In this document: positions 6,653 to 14,955 of the stretch, piece after piece
Layout: every line of letters begins with the position of its first letter
How positions within the stretch are numbered: the stretch's first letter is position 1
The notes under the pieces: generated by a model
Database searches by the model: none
Told to the model about the DNA's origin: nothing
The model's input: only the letters and a program-made list of their open reading frames with translations
Origin: AC-69 sp044867345
GTDB taxonomy: Bacteria; Actinomycetota; UBA4738; HRBIN12
Direction of reading: 5' to 3'
NCBI GenBank assembly: GCA_044867345.1
Contig: JBIOUU010000112.1
Coordinates: 1-27,062 of the forward strand
DNA length: 27,062 bases
Made by a program: the position numbers and the translations under genes

Positions 6653-8733
6653 CGCTGCGACCCTGACGCCGACGTCGGGATCTGGCCGGTGACGGTGGTG
6701 CCCTCGCCGGGCCGAGACCGCACCTCGAGCGTTCCACCGATCGCGTCCAGGCGGTCCGCCATGCCCTGGAGGCCCGTGCCGTAGCCGATCCTTGCCGTCT
6801 CGAACCCGGCCCCGTCGTCCTCGACCTCGAACCGCAGGAAGTCGTGATCGGCCAGGAGCCGGATGGACGCCCTCGAGGCTCCGGCGTACTTGGCGACGTT
6901 CTGAAGGGCTTCCAGGCAACAGAAGTACACCGCGGCCTCGACTTCCTGCGGATACCGACCCACGGAATCGACCTCGACCGTCGTCGGAACCGCCGCCTTG
7001 CGAGCCTGCGAGTCCAGGGCCGCGCCGAGCCCCTTGTCCGCCAGGAGCGGCGGATAGATCCCCCGGGCCAGGTCGCGCAGGTTGTCCAGCGCCTCGGTCG
7101 TGTCGGCCTTCAGGCCCGAGAGCATCTCCGCCGTTCGGTCGGGGTCCTTCCTGGCCAGGGTCTCCGCCATCCCGAGCTTCACCGCCAGTGCCACGAGCTG
7201 CTGCTGCGCCCCGTCGTGGAGGTTCCGTTCCAGGCGGCGGCGCTCCTCGTCCTGCGCCGCGACCAGGCGCTGACGCGAGGCCCGCAGGTCTTCCAACCGG
7301 GCCTGAAGCTCGCTTGTCAGCCGGACGTTCCGAAGGACCAGGCCGACCTGGGAGGCCAGATCGGACAGGAGCTTGGTCTCGGTCGGCGTGAGCGGTTCGC
7401 TCGGCGGTTTGTCCAGCGTGAGCGCGCCCAGCAGCTCCCCCTGATGCCGCACCGGGAACGCTCCGGCGTTCCTCGGGAACTCCGGAAGCTCGTCGCCGGC
7501 GACCCGTAACCTTGCCGACTCCATCTCCGGTTCTTGGGGCCACGAAGCGGCGGACCGCAGCTCGTCCCCGACGCGCAACCACACCCCGGCGCGCGTGGCC
7601 CCCGTCCCCTCCGCGAGAACCCGAGCCATCTGAGGCAGGACGTCCTCCGTCGAGTACGCCCCGGCCGCCCGTTCGGAGAAATCCGAGAGGACCTCATACG
7701 GGGTGGCCCGCTTGCCGTAGACGATGCGGTTGGCCAGCCGCCGGGCCCGCTCCCTGACCGGCTGGAACGCGACCGCCATCACCACGGCGGCGAGGACCGT
7801 CAGCAGCCTGCTGGAGCGGGACCCGAACGCGGTCCCGATCCCGACGACGATACCCACGTACACCGCGGTGAAGAAGGCAGCTAGGAGCCCGTAGACCACG
7901 GTCTTGTTGATGACGACGTCGATGTCGTACAGGCGGTACTTGAGGATGGCGATGGTCGCCGCCACCGGCAGCCCGGCCAGGCCGACGATCCCGAGAAAAT
8001 TGTTGTTGGTGAGGGTGTTGCTGACGAAGCCGAGGATGAGGAGCCCGCCACCGAAGGCGAACCAGCGGATCTGCTCGCGCTCATCCCCCGAGGCCCGCCG
8101 GAACCGGACCACCAGCGAGATCGCGGATGCCAGCGCGAGCAGGAACATCACGAGGAACGCGAACTGCTGAACGTGGACGGCGAGACGGAACGCATCCGGC
8201 AATGTCGGCGGCGGTTCGTTCGAGTACAGGAGCCTTTGCCCCCGGAGCGGCCAACCCTCGATTGCGACGGGGACCGTGATGAGCACGATCCCCAGGGCGC
8301 CGAGCCAGGCAACAGGGCGCCAGCGGCGCGACGGGAGCCGACCGTCGGGGAAGAGCAGCAACGAGAACACCATGAGCAGACCGCTGGCTGGGGCCCATAC
8401 CCAGACGCTGAGCCACGAGCCGAAAGCTGCTCCCGGAACGGCTCCCGGGTTCGAGACAAGCCCGTACGTCGCCGCCTGGTCCCCCAGGGTGCTCAGGGCG
8501 AAGGAAACGGCCGTGCCGACGTAGATCCACCCGATCGCGTTGGAAGGCCGCCGGGACGCGAGGATGGCACCGAGGACGGCGAAGGCGAGGACCCCCACCA
8601 GCTCGAACACGCCGTTGTAGGAAAAGGGGGCTGAGCCGTTCTTCTGACCGAAGATCGCGCCGGCCACCGCGAGCGAGGCGGCGAGGATAGCCAAGGACCA
8701 CGCCAGCCGGCCCGCCGCCTTCGCACTCACCAT
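6649..8733 (-). CDS. membrane sensor histidine kinase, NarL-partner type
   Basis: A sensor kinase of about 694 residues. The N-terminal half has roughly ten hydrophobic segments, then a GAF-like sensor region (from about FSERAAGAYSTEDVL) and a coiled coil (LTSELQARLEDLRASRQRL). The kinase core is HisKA_3/HATPase_c: the phospho-His is in ERNLHDGAQQQ (codon 7216-7218), the N box in CLEALQNVAKYA, and the G boxes in DDGAGF and GYGTGLQGMADRL. Such kinases normally phosphorylate NarL/FixJ-type regulators, but none is encoded next to it. Start choice is open: GTG at 8742 lacks a ribosome site; the ATG at 8733 has GGAGG only 2 nt away; GTG at 8730 would have the best spacing (5 nt). Signal sensed is unknown. 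Confidence 0.9.
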   Translation of the reverse strand: MVSAKAAGRLAWSLAILAASLAVAGAIFGQKNGSAPFSYNGVFELVGVLAFAVLGAILASRRPSNAIGWIYVGTAVSFALSTLGDQAATYGLVSNPGAVPGAAFGSWLSVWVWAPASGLLMVFSLLLFPDGRLPSRRWRPVAWLGALGIVLITVPVAIEGWPLRGQRLLYSNEPPPTLPDAFRLAVHVQQFAFLVMFLLALASAISLVVRFRRASGDEREQIRWFAFGGGLLILGFVSNTLTNNNFLGIVGLAGLPVAATIAILKYRLYDIDVVINKTVVYGLLAAFFTAVYVGIVVGIGTAFGSRSSRLLTVLAAVVMAVAFQPVRERARRLANRIVYGKRATPYEVLSDFSERAAGAYSTEDVLPQMARVLAEGTGATRAGVWLRVGDELRSAASWPQEPEMESARLRVAGDELPEFPRNAGAFPVRHQGELLGALTLDKPPSEPLTPTETKLLSDLASQVGLVLRNVRLTSELQARLEDLRASRQRLVAAQDEERRRLERNLHDGAQQQLVALAVKLGMAETLARKDPDRTAEMLSGLKADTTEALDNLRDLARGIYPPLLADKGLGAALDSQARKAAVPTTVEVDSVGRYPQEVEAAVYFCCLEALQNVAKYAGASRASIRLLADHDFLRFEVEDDGAGFETARIGYGTGLQGMADRLDAIGGTLEVRSRPGEGTTVTGQIPTSASGSQR

Positions 8734-8822
8734 GTCCTCCACCGGCGATTCTGCGCCCGGGCAGGAGCAAGGCGAAAGGGTGCCTCCCCACCCCCGGGAT
8801 CCCCCGGCGTTCCGGGCTCACT

Positions 8823-8842
8823 CGGTGGTGTCAGCACCACCG
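8823..8842. promoter_or_regulatory. palindrome between divergent regulator genes
   Basis: CGGTGGTG (8823-8830) and CACCACCG (8835-8842) form a perfect 8-bp inverted repeat around TCAG. It lies in the 200-bp gap between the divergent histidine kinase and cyclase genes. A second palindrome, ACCCGGCCGGGT, lies at 8894-8905 just before the cyclase gene. Either could be an operator or a leader hairpin. No T-run follows, so a terminator is unlikely. Confidence 0.4.
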
Positions 8843-8937
8843 GCGGCCCTTCGCGCAGGCAGGCGAGGATGTGATCCAGCCGGGCGAGCGTTGACCCGGC
8901 CGGGTAACCTTCGGCCTGGCAGGCGGCAGGAGCCGAG

Positions 8938-11900
8938 ATGATCTGTTCAGCGTGCGGTGCCGACAACGAAGCGGGCCGCAAGTTCTGCAAGGAATGCGGG
9001 ACGGCGCTCGTCGTGATCTGCGGCTTCTGCTCTTCCCCGAACGCGCCGGACAGCAAGTTCTGTGGTGAGTGCGGCAGGCCGCTGACGGCCGCGAGCCCGG
9101 GCGTGGTCGCGGGTGAGCCCACCAAGGCCTCGGCAACCTCCGCGCCGGCCATGGAGCGCCGGCGGGTGTCGGTACTGTTCGCCGACCTCGTCGGCTTCAC
9201 GACGATCTCCGAGCGCCGCGACGCTGAAGACGTCCGCGACCTCCTCTCTAGCTACTTCGATGCCGCGCGAGACGCGGTCGAACGGCACGGCGGCCTGGTC
9301 GAGAAGTTCATCGGCGATGCGGTGATGGCTGTGTGGGGGACCCCCACGGCTCACGAGGACGACGCCGAACGGGCCGTGCGCGCAGCGCTCGAGCTCGTGG
9401 AGGGCGTAGAAGCGCTCGGCAGGTCGGTGAACGTCGACCTGCTGGCGCGTGCCGGCGTTCTGACCGGTGAAGCCGCCGTCACGGTCGGCGCCGTGTCGCA
9501 GGGTGTGGTGGCCGGGGACCTCGTGAACACCGCGTCACGGCTCCAGTCCGAGGCGAACCCCGGGACGGTGCTCGTGGGCGAGGCGACCTATCGAGCCGCG
9601 GCGAACGCCATCGCCTTCGCCGAGGTCGGCCCGCTCTCGTTGAAGGGCAGGGACGAGCCAGTCACCGCATGGCGGGCGGTCCGCGTCGTCGGCCAGCGAG
9701 GAGGCGCCGGTCGGACCGAGGCGATGGAACCTCCGTTCGTTGGGCGAACCGAGGAGGTGCGCCTGATCAAGGAGCTCCTGCACTCGACGGGACGGGAGGG
9801 AAAGGCGCGACTGGTCTCCGTCGTCGGGATCGGCGGGATCGGCAAGTCCCGCCTGGCCTGGGAGTTCCTGAAGTACGTCGATGGGCTGGCGGAGACGATC
9901 TACTGGCACAAGGGTCGGTGCCCCGCGTACGGCGACGGCGTGACCTTCTGGGCGCTCGGCGAGATGGTCCGGATGCGCGCGGGGATCGCCGAGACCGACG
10001 ACCCGATCGAGTCCCGTCGCAAGCTCTCCGAGACCCTGGCCCAGTACCTTCGCGACGAGGAGGAGCGGCGGTGGGTCGAGCCGAGGCTCGCGCACCTTCT
10101 GGGGCTGGTCGAACGCCCGCCAGGCGAGCGCGAGGAGCTGTTCTCCGCCTGGCGATGCCTGTTCGAACGGATCTCCGAGCTCGGCACGACCGCGATGGTG
10201 TTCGAGGATCTCCAGTGGGCGGACCCTGGGCTCCTCGACTTCGTCGAGTCGATGCTCGAGTGGTCGAGGAACCGCCCGATCCTGATCGTCACGCTGGCGC
10301 GGCCCGAGCTCGCGGACAAGCGCGCGAACTGGGGTGCGGGCCAGCGGAACTTCACTTCGCTTCACCTCGAGCCGTTGCCCGACCCCGCGATGGCTGAGCT
10401 GGTCGAGGGGTTCGTCCGCGGGCTGCCGGCTGACGGCATCGAGCGGATCGTGGCCAGGGCCGAGGGCGTCCCGCTGTACGCGGTCGAAACGGTTCGGATG
10501 CTGGCCGATCGGGGCGTGCTCGAACCTCGCGGCGACGTGTACGAGGTCGCGGGCGACCTCGGAACACTCGAGATCCCCGACACCCTTCACGCGTTGATCG
10601 CGGCTCGGCTCGACGGCCTGCCGGGGGAGGACCGAAGCCTCCTCCAGGACGCTTCCGTACTCGGAAAGAGCTTCACGATCGAAGGCCTCGCGGCGGTCGC
10701 AGGCGAGGGACGTGAGGACCTCGCGTCGGTGTTGCGAGAGCTCACGAAGAAGGAGTTCCTCGCGCAGGAGGCGGATCCTCGTTCGCCGGAGCGAGGGCAG
10801 TACACGTTCCTCCAGAGCCTGATCCGCGAGGTCGCGTACGCGACGCTCTCGAAGGGGGATCGCCGCCGGAAACATCTTGCGGTCGCGCATCATCTCGAGT
10901 CGGTCGGGGATGAGGAGCTTGCAGGCGTGGTCGCGACCCACTACGTCGAGGCGTATCGAGCCACGCCGGAGGGGCGCGACGCCGACGCGCTCGCGGCCCG
11001 GGCTCGGGACTGGCTTTCGCAGGCGGCGGAAAGAGCGATGTCGCTGGGCTCGACCGAGCAGGCGCTCGGCTACGCGGAGCAGGCCCTGTCGATCACCCTC
11101 GAAGGGTCCGAGCGGACCGGACTGCTGGAGCAGGCGGGCGAAGCCGCCACGAGATCGGGCGCGCACGAGCGCGCCGTCGGCTACCTGGAGGAGGCCATCG
11201 CCCTTCACCGAGAGCACGGGGATGCGGCGGCGGCCGGGCTGGCAACGGCCAAGCTCACTCGCTCCCTCGCGGCTTTGGACCGGCGGGCGGAAGCCGTCCA
11301 TCGACTGGAGGAGGCACTCGACGCGCTCGGGGAGGACGGAGACGAGCGAGCGACCGCGATGTTGTGCCGTTGGCTGTCGGAGTCATTGGTCTTCGCCGGC
11401 TCTTCGGAGCGCGCGTTCGAGTTCGCCGAGCGGGCGCTCCCGATCGCCGAACGCCTCGACATGACCGAGCTCCTGGCCGAGACGACAGGAGCCAAGAGCG
11501 TCGCCCTGTTCAACCTGGGCAGGCATCGGGAGGCGGCGATGCTCGCCCGGGGGGCGCTCATGCTCGCGAACGAGACGGGGAGCCAGCAGACCCGGGCCGA
11601 GGCGCTGGTGAACCTGGGAGTGCAGGTCTCCGAGGACGACCCGAAGGCGGGCCTCCAAGCGTTCCTCGATGCGGCCGATGCGGCCCGGAAGGGCGGGAAC
11701 CGCACCCTGGAGGTCCTGAACCTGGCGAACGCGGCCGAGGCCGCGATCGACATCGGGCGCTGGGATGAGGCGGACTCCGTGCTCGCGGAGCTGGAAGGCA
11801 AAGACGTCGCGGGCTTCGTCGAAGCCGGCATCGCGTTCAGCGTGGCGATGCTGGCGGCCCTTCGGGGGGACTTCGCCACCGCCACGTCGCGCCTCGACGA

Positions 11901-12438
11901 CGTGGCCTCACGGATGGATGCGTCGGACTTTCTCCAAGAGCGCACGTGGCACCTCCGGGCCCGTTCGGTCGTGAACCTCGCCAAGGCCGACCTCGACGCG
12001 GCATATACGGACGCCATGAACGCCGTCGCCGCCGATCCCGCTGGGATGAACAGCGCGCTCGCGGTGTGGGTGGCGGCTCGGGCGGCGCTGTGGCTTCGGG
12101 ATGCCGTCAAGGCGCAAGCGGCGGTCGAGGCGATGGCTCCGCTTCGTGGCCGGTGGATGGAGGTGGCGCGACTCAGTACCGAGGCGGGGCTCGCAGCCCT
12201 CGCAGGCAGAACCGATGAGGCTTCGGTCGGCTACCGGCATGCGCTCGACTCTTGGGCTGCGCTGGACGTGCCGCTCGACCTGGCCCTCACGGCGATCGAC
12301 GCGGCGATGCTCCTTCCAGAAGCTGCCGTCCCGGAGGGCGCCGCCCGGCGGGCGAAGGAGATCCTGACGAAACTCGGCGCGCAGCCGCTGCTCTCGCGAC
12401 TCGCAGCCGCCGAACAGCCGGCAACCGCGGGAACCTAG
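8938..12438 (+). CDS. zinc ribbon / class III nucleotide cyclase / AAA ATPase / TPR signalling protein
   Basis: A 1166-residue multidomain protein. Two zinc ribbons open it (C3,C6,C17,C20 and C28,C31,C42,C45). A class III cyclase homology domain follows (about 75-250) with metal-binding D83 (FADLVGF) and D127 (FIGDAVMA), K123 and D194 at the substrate-selecting positions, and transition-state N197 and R201 (VNTASRL). The cyclase therefore looks active and probably adenylate-forming. Next comes an AAA/STAND-type ATPase with Walker A GIGGIGKS (K303) and Walker B VFEDLQWAD (about 421-429). The C-terminal half is helical with Ala-rich TPR-like repeats. ATG 8938 has AGGAG 5 nt upstream. Family members are common in Actinomycetota and usually of unknown signal. 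Its stop shares bases with the convergent hydrolase gene. Confidence 0.93.
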   Translation: MICSACGADNEAGRKFCKECGTALVVICGFCSSPNAPDSKFCGECGRPLTAASPGVVAGEPTKASATSAPAMERRRVSVLFADLVGFTTISERRDAEDVRDLLSSYFDAARDAVERHGGLVEKFIGDAVMAVWGTPTAHEDDAERAVRAALELVEGVEALGRSVNVDLLARAGVLTGEAAVTVGAVSQGVVAGDLVNTASRLQSEANPGTVLVGEATYRAAANAIAFAEVGPLSLKGRDEPVTAWRAVRVVGQRGGAGRTEAMEPPFVGRTEEVRLIKELLHSTGREGKARLVSVVGIGGIGKSRLAWEFLKYVDGLAETIYWHKGRCPAYGDGVTFWALGEMVRMRAGIAETDDPIESRRKLSETLAQYLRDEEERRWVEPRLAHLLGLVERPPGEREELFSAWRCLFERISELGTTAMVFEDLQWADPGLLDFVESMLEWSRNRPILIVTLARPELADKRANWGAGQRNFTSLHLEPLPDPAMAELVEGFVRGLPADGIERIVARAEGVPLYAVETVRMLADRGVLEPRGDVYEVAGDLGTLEIPDTLHALIAARLDGLPGEDRSLLQDASVLGKSFTIEGLAAVAGEGREDLASVLRELTKKEFLAQEADPRSPERGQYTFLQSLIREVAYATLSKGDRRRKHLAVAHHLESVGDEELAGVVATHYVEAYRATPEGRDADALAARARDWLSQAAERAMSLGSTEQALGYAEQALSITLEGSERTGLLEQAGEAATRSGAHERAVGYLEEAIALHREHGDAAAAGLATAKLTRSLAALDRRAEAVHRLEEALDALGEDGDERATAMLCRWLSESLVFAGSSERAFEFAERALPIAERLDMTELLAETTGAKSVALFNLGRHREAAMLARGALMLANETGSQQTRAEALVNLGVQVSEDDPKAGLQAFLDAADAARKGGNRTLEVLNLANAAEAAIDIGRWDEADSVLAELEGKDVAGFVEAGIAFSVAMLAALRGDFATATSRLDDVASRMDASDFLQERTWHLRARSVVNLAKADLDAAYTDAMNAVAADPAGMNSALAVWVAARAALWLRDAVKAQAAVEAMAPLRGRWMEVARLSTEAGLAALAGRTDEASVGYRHALDSWAALDVPLDLALTAIDAAMLLPEAAVPEGAARRAKEILTKLGAQPLLSRLAAAEQPATAGT

Positions 12439-13205
12439 CCGGCCATCGCCCCCGAGTCCCACAGGCGGCGGAGCGCGGCAGCCACTCGCTCGGGCTCGGC
12501 GGCGTGCGAGCTATTCAGGTGACTCAGGCCCTCGTAGAGCTCCACCGTCATCTTCGGGAACACCTCACCGAGCCGTTCCGCCATCCGTTCCCACCTCTCG
12601 TTGCTCAGGCTGTTGTAGCTGTAATAGACGGGGCGGTCGAAAGCCTTCAGGCCTTCGACCGGCACGTCCGCCTGGCTCACCGCCCGAACGAATGCCATCA
12701 CGCCCGCGGGCCGATCGGCCATCCACGGAGGCGGTGGACCCTCCAGCATGGAAGGCGGCTCCACGCCCACCCGCATCTGCGCGCGGAGGAAGGCCGGCAT
12801 CCGCTGCTCGGGAGGAAGCTGGAGCATCGGCAGGAAAACCTCCCGCATCTCTTGGTGGTCCTCAGGGCTGAAGTCGGTGGCCGGCTCGTCGAGGGCGAGG
12901 GTCAACACTCGCTCGGAGTGGACGGCGGTGAACGCGAGCGCACACGCCCCGCCCCCCGAATGCCCGTACAGATGGAACCTCTCGAACCCGTGCTCATCGG
13001 CCACGCGAGCGATGCCGTCGATCTCCGTGTCGAGCGAGTAGCCGGGCGGCGGCACGGAAGGACCTCCGTACACCTCGAGGTCCTTGGGCACCGCGTCCAC
13101 ATCGTCGCCCAGCGCCTCGAACAGGCGGCTGTAGCGGAGCGCCGCCGGGGCGATGATGCCCGGGAGGAAGATCACCGGTGTGCGTGCCGTGCTCGGAACC
13201 GTCAC
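12435..13205 (-). CDS. alpha/beta hydrolase
   Basis: A 256-residue alpha/beta-hydrolase fold protein. The beta-strand VIFLPGI is followed by the nucleophile elbow GHSGGG with S83, and a candidate catalytic His lies near the end in LSHLNSSH. An acidic third residue is probable but not pinned down. Substrate unknown; esterases, lactonases and epoxide hydrolases all use this fold. The frame is open to 13274, but GTG 13205 is preferred: the conserved fold starts right after it, an AAGGTGG ribosome-type sequence precedes it, and a longer start would overlap the divergent SnoaL-like gene. TAAGGT at 13214-13219, 8 nt upstream, could be a -10 box for a nearly leaderless transcript. The stop is the palindrome CTAG shared with the cyclase gene. 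Confidence 0.85.
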   Translation of the reverse strand: MTVPSTARTPVIFLPGIIAPAALRYSRLFEALGDDVDAVPKDLEVYGGPSVPPPGYSLDTEIDGIARVADEHGFERFHLYGHSGGGACALAFTAVHSERVLTLALDEPATDFSPEDHQEMREVFLPMLQLPPEQRMPAFLRAQMRVGVEPPSMLEGPPPPWMADRPAGVMAFVRAVSQADVPVEGLKAFDRPVYYSYNSLSNERWERMAERLGEVFPKMTVELYEGLSHLNSSHAAEPERVAAALRRLWDSGAMAG

Positions 13206-13254
13206 GACCGGCCACCTTATCCTGAGCCGTCGATCTTGGGCATGGAGGTGGTCC

Positions 13255-13701
13255 GTGGCGGTCGAGGAGAACAAGGCGCTCGTCAGGAGGTTCTACGAGG
13301 AGGTCTGGAACGAGGGGAACCTCGACGTGACCTCGGAGCTTTTCGCCCAGGACTACGTGCGGCACGACCTCCGGCCATCGGAGGCCATCCCGGGCCCCGC
13401 CGGGCAAGCGAAGGTGGCGGCCGACTTCCGGACGGCCTTCCCCGACCTGCGGATGGCGGTCGACCTCATCGTGGCGGAGGGAGATCTCGTGGCCGCGCGG
13501 TGGACGACCGAGGGGACGAACTCCGGGCCGTGGGGCGGCCGCCCCCCGACCGGGAAGCGTGCCCGGTTCTCCGGGGTGAACATCTTCCGCTTCCGTGACG
13601 GGAAGGTGGCCGAGCTGTGGAACCACCGGGACGACCTCGGACTCATACAGCAGCTCGGAGCCGAGATCTACGCGGGCGCCGCGCCGGCCGACGACAAATG
13701 A
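13255..13701 (+). CDS. SnoaL-like / ester cyclase family protein
   Basis: A 148-residue protein of the SnoaL-like polyketide cyclase family (NTF2-like cone fold). Features: an N-terminal helix ENKALVRRFYEEVWNEGNLD, the VRHD segment, FRTAFPDLRMAVDLIVAEGDLVAARW and a C-terminal FRFRDGKVAELWNHRDDLG strand. Members isomerise or cyclise small ketones, or simply bind ligands; a specific reaction cannot be read here. The GTG at 13255 has GGAGG (13244-13248) six nt upstream, which overrides earlier in-frame starts inside the divergent hydrolase gene. The 49-bp gap to that gene must hold both promoters. A 20-bp tandem duplication follows the stop directly. Confidence 0.88.
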   Translation: MAVEENKALVRRFYEEVWNEGNLDVTSELFAQDYVRHDLRPSEAIPGPAGQAKVAADFRTAFPDLRMAVDLIVAEGDLVAARWTTEGTNSGPWGGRPPTGKRARFSGVNIFRFRDGKVAELWNHRDDLGLIQQLGAEIYAGAAPADDK

Positions 13702-13704
13702 CGA

Positions 13705-13744
13705 TGGCCGCGGATCAGCCCATGTGGCCGCGGATCAGCCCGTG
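13705..13744. repeat. 20-bp tandem duplication
   Basis: TGGCCGCGGATCAGCCC occurs at 13705-13721 and again at 13725-13741, with period 20 and one mismatch (CATG versus CGTG) in the linker. It lies between the stop of the SnoaL-like gene and the 3' end of the heptad-repeat gene, whose last codons and stop it overlaps. It looks like a recent slippage duplication. Confidence 0.8.
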
Positions 13745-14003
13745 TGCCGACCCACGTGTGAATCGATCCGCGCGCCCAAGGCGTCGAGGCGCGCATCCAC
13801 AGCGTCGAACCGGGCGTCGACGCGGTCGAACTTGGCATCGACCCGGTCGAACTTCGAGTCGACATGGTCAAATCGGACATCCACGCGGGCGAAGCCGGCA
13901 TCCATCCGGGCCGCCAAGGCATCGATCCTCGAGCCAAGGTAAAGGGTGTCCCCAGCGACGTGGCGGCCAGCAAGCCGATCGCAATCCAGATCGCGTCGGT
14001 CAT
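13735..14003 (-). pseudogene. membrane-anchored heptad-repeat protein, frameshifted
   Basis: Two pieces in different frames together give a familiar architecture. Frame A (ATG 14003) begins MTDAIWIAIGLLAATSLGT, a single membrane segment, and runs on to about 13930. Frame B continues RIDALAARMDAGFARVD and then six or seven 7-residue repeats of the form VDARFDA, ending at the TGA at 13735-13737. The 269-nt span is one base short of a whole number of codons, so adding one base near 13930 restores an 89-residue protein. This may be a sequencing error or a real mutation. A 60-residue soluble coil could also start at TTG 13917. Function unknown; such proteins are membrane-tethered coiled coils. Confidence 0.55.
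13771..13917 (-). repeat. degenerate 21-bp tandem repeats encoding heptads
   Basis: About seven imperfect 21-bp units (core similar to GTCGAACTTGGCATCGACCCG on the plus strand) encode seven-residue coiled-coil repeats such as VDSKFDR, VDAKFDR, VDARFDA and VDARLDA. The repeat follows the protein heptad, so it is coding rather than a CRISPR or satellite array. Confidence 0.75.
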
Positions 14004-14029
14004 CACATCGTCAGCCTAGCACCCAGATG

Positions 14030-14052
14030 CGACACGCCCTGCCGGTGTGGCG
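14030..14052 (-). terminator. possible terminator hairpin after the RidA-VOC gene pair
   Basis: Arms 14030-14038 and 14044-14052 pair over nine positions with one A-G mismatch and one G-T pair around a 5-nt loop. The hairpin begins about 18 nt beyond the stop of the VOC gene. No T-run follows on the minus strand, so an intrinsic terminator is only possible, as is common in high-GC actinobacteria. Confidence 0.3.
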
Positions 14053-14069
14053 AGGCTCTCGGGACGTTC

Positions 14070-14489
14070 CTAACGAACGCCCTCGCGGGTCGGCGCATCC
14101 CTCACCGGCTCGGGCGCGTGCCACACGGCTTCGACGTTGTTGCCGTGGAGGTCGTTGACGAACGCCGCGTAGTACCGCTCCGAGTACTTGGTCCACACCC
14201 CCGGCTCGCCGCGAACGGTGGCCCCGGTCGACAGGGCCGCCTGGAAGAACCCGTCGACGCTCGGGCGATCGGGGGCGTCGAACGCGACGTGCGCCGCCGT
14301 GGTCACCGGAGCGCCCTGATAGATGGCGAAGTCATCGATTCCCTCGACCCCGTAGTGGACCCCGTCCTCCTGGACGTGGAGTTCCTCGTACCCGAGAGGT
14401 GCGAGTGCGGCCGTGTACAGCCGGCGGCTGGCCGCGAGGTCGCCCACGACGAACAGGACGTGATCGACCACGATCGGCCGAGTGGTCAC
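14070..14489 (-). CDS. VOC (glyoxalase/bleomycin resistance) family protein
   Basis: A 139-residue single-domain vicinal-oxygen-chelate protein. The start VVDHVLFVVGDLAASRRLYTAAL is the classic VOC strand-helix opening. H9 in VDH, His in TTAAHVAFD and Glu in NNVEAVWH fall where metal ligands lie in this fold. Known members are glyoxalases, dioxygenases and drug-binding proteins; substrate unknown here. The GTG start at 14489 overlaps the stop of the upstream RidA-like gene in a GTGA overlap, so the two are translationally coupled. Confidence 0.88.
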   Translation of the reverse strand: MTTRPIVVDHVLFVVGDLAASRRLYTAALAPLGYEELHVQEDGVHYGVEGIDDFAIYQGAPVTTAAHVAFDAPDRPSVDGFFQAALSTGATVRGEPGVWTKYSERYYAAFVNDLHGNNVEAVWHAPEPVRDAPTREGVR

Positions 14490-14899
14490 GACCCCATCCC
14501 TCCAGCTTCGTCGATCACGGCGATGGCCTCGATCTCGACCAACTGTCCCGAATAGCCGAGACTGGCCACGCCGACCAACGTGCTGGTAGCCGTAGCGAGC
14601 TCGGAGCGCTGCACGACGCCCCAGACGGCGACCTTGGGTTCACTTCCTTCTCCCACCACGTAGACGGTCGTCTTCACGACGTCGTCGGGAATCGCCGCCG
14701 CTGCGTCGAGGGTGGCGAGAAGGTTCGCCAGGACCCGTTCCGTCTGCGCTTGGTAATCATCCGGTCCAACCAGCTGCCCCATCGGGTCCAACGGCACCGC
14801 GCCGGACGTGAAGACGAGTCGGGTGCCGCTCGCCACGGCGTAATGCCGGTAGCCAGGAGGAGCGGCAAGCCCGGGCACGTCTCGCCGCTCGACCGTCAC
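14486..14899 (-). CDS. RidA/YjgF family protein without the catalytic arginine
   Basis: A 137-residue protein of the RidA (YjgF/YER057c/UK114) trimeric fold. It has LVFTSGAVPLDPMGQLVG, a central helix with VLANLLATLDAAAA, DVVKTTVYVV, and the C-terminal VGVASLGYSGQLVEIEAIAV. In true RidA imine deaminases an Arg (R105 in E. coli) precedes this last strand; here the aligned position reads Ser/Thr (ATSTLVGVA), so 2-aminoacrylate deamination is unlikely. It more probably belongs to a Rid subgroup with another role. The GTG start at 14899 follows AAAGGGA. It overlaps the downstream VOC gene by 4 bp. Confidence 0.87.
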   Translation of the reverse strand: MTVERRDVPGLAAPPGYRHYAVASGTRLVFTSGAVPLDPMGQLVGPDDYQAQTERVLANLLATLDAAAAIPDDVVKTTVYVVGEGSEPKVAVWGVVQRSELATATSTLVGVASLGYSGQLVEIEAIAVIDEAGGMGS

Positions 14900-14955
14900 G
14901 CGCCGCGTCCCTTTCTAACTCGACCCCTGCCCCGCTGAGCCGGGGCCGAACCCGC

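Noticed and set aside
6590..7582. N-terminal extension that would make the binding protein 690 residues long
   Set aside because: The extension is antiparallel-type low-complexity sequence overlapping the histidine kinase in another frame. The lipoprotein signal and ribosome site put the start at 6589.
8891..8911. TTGACC followed by TAACCT as a promoter for the first cyclase gene
   Set aside because: The hexamers are only 9 nt apart, far from the 16-18 nt needed; no other -10 box fits.
9535..11301. 588-codon minus-strand open frame opposite the first cyclase gene
   Set aside because: Composition is low-complexity Arg/Leu/Glu/Asp with no fold signature. The plus strand has a catalytically complete cyclase-ATPase.
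13771..13917. CRISPR-like or satellite repeat array
   Set aside because: Units are 21 bp, imperfect, without spacers, and in phase with coiled-coil heptads in one reading frame.
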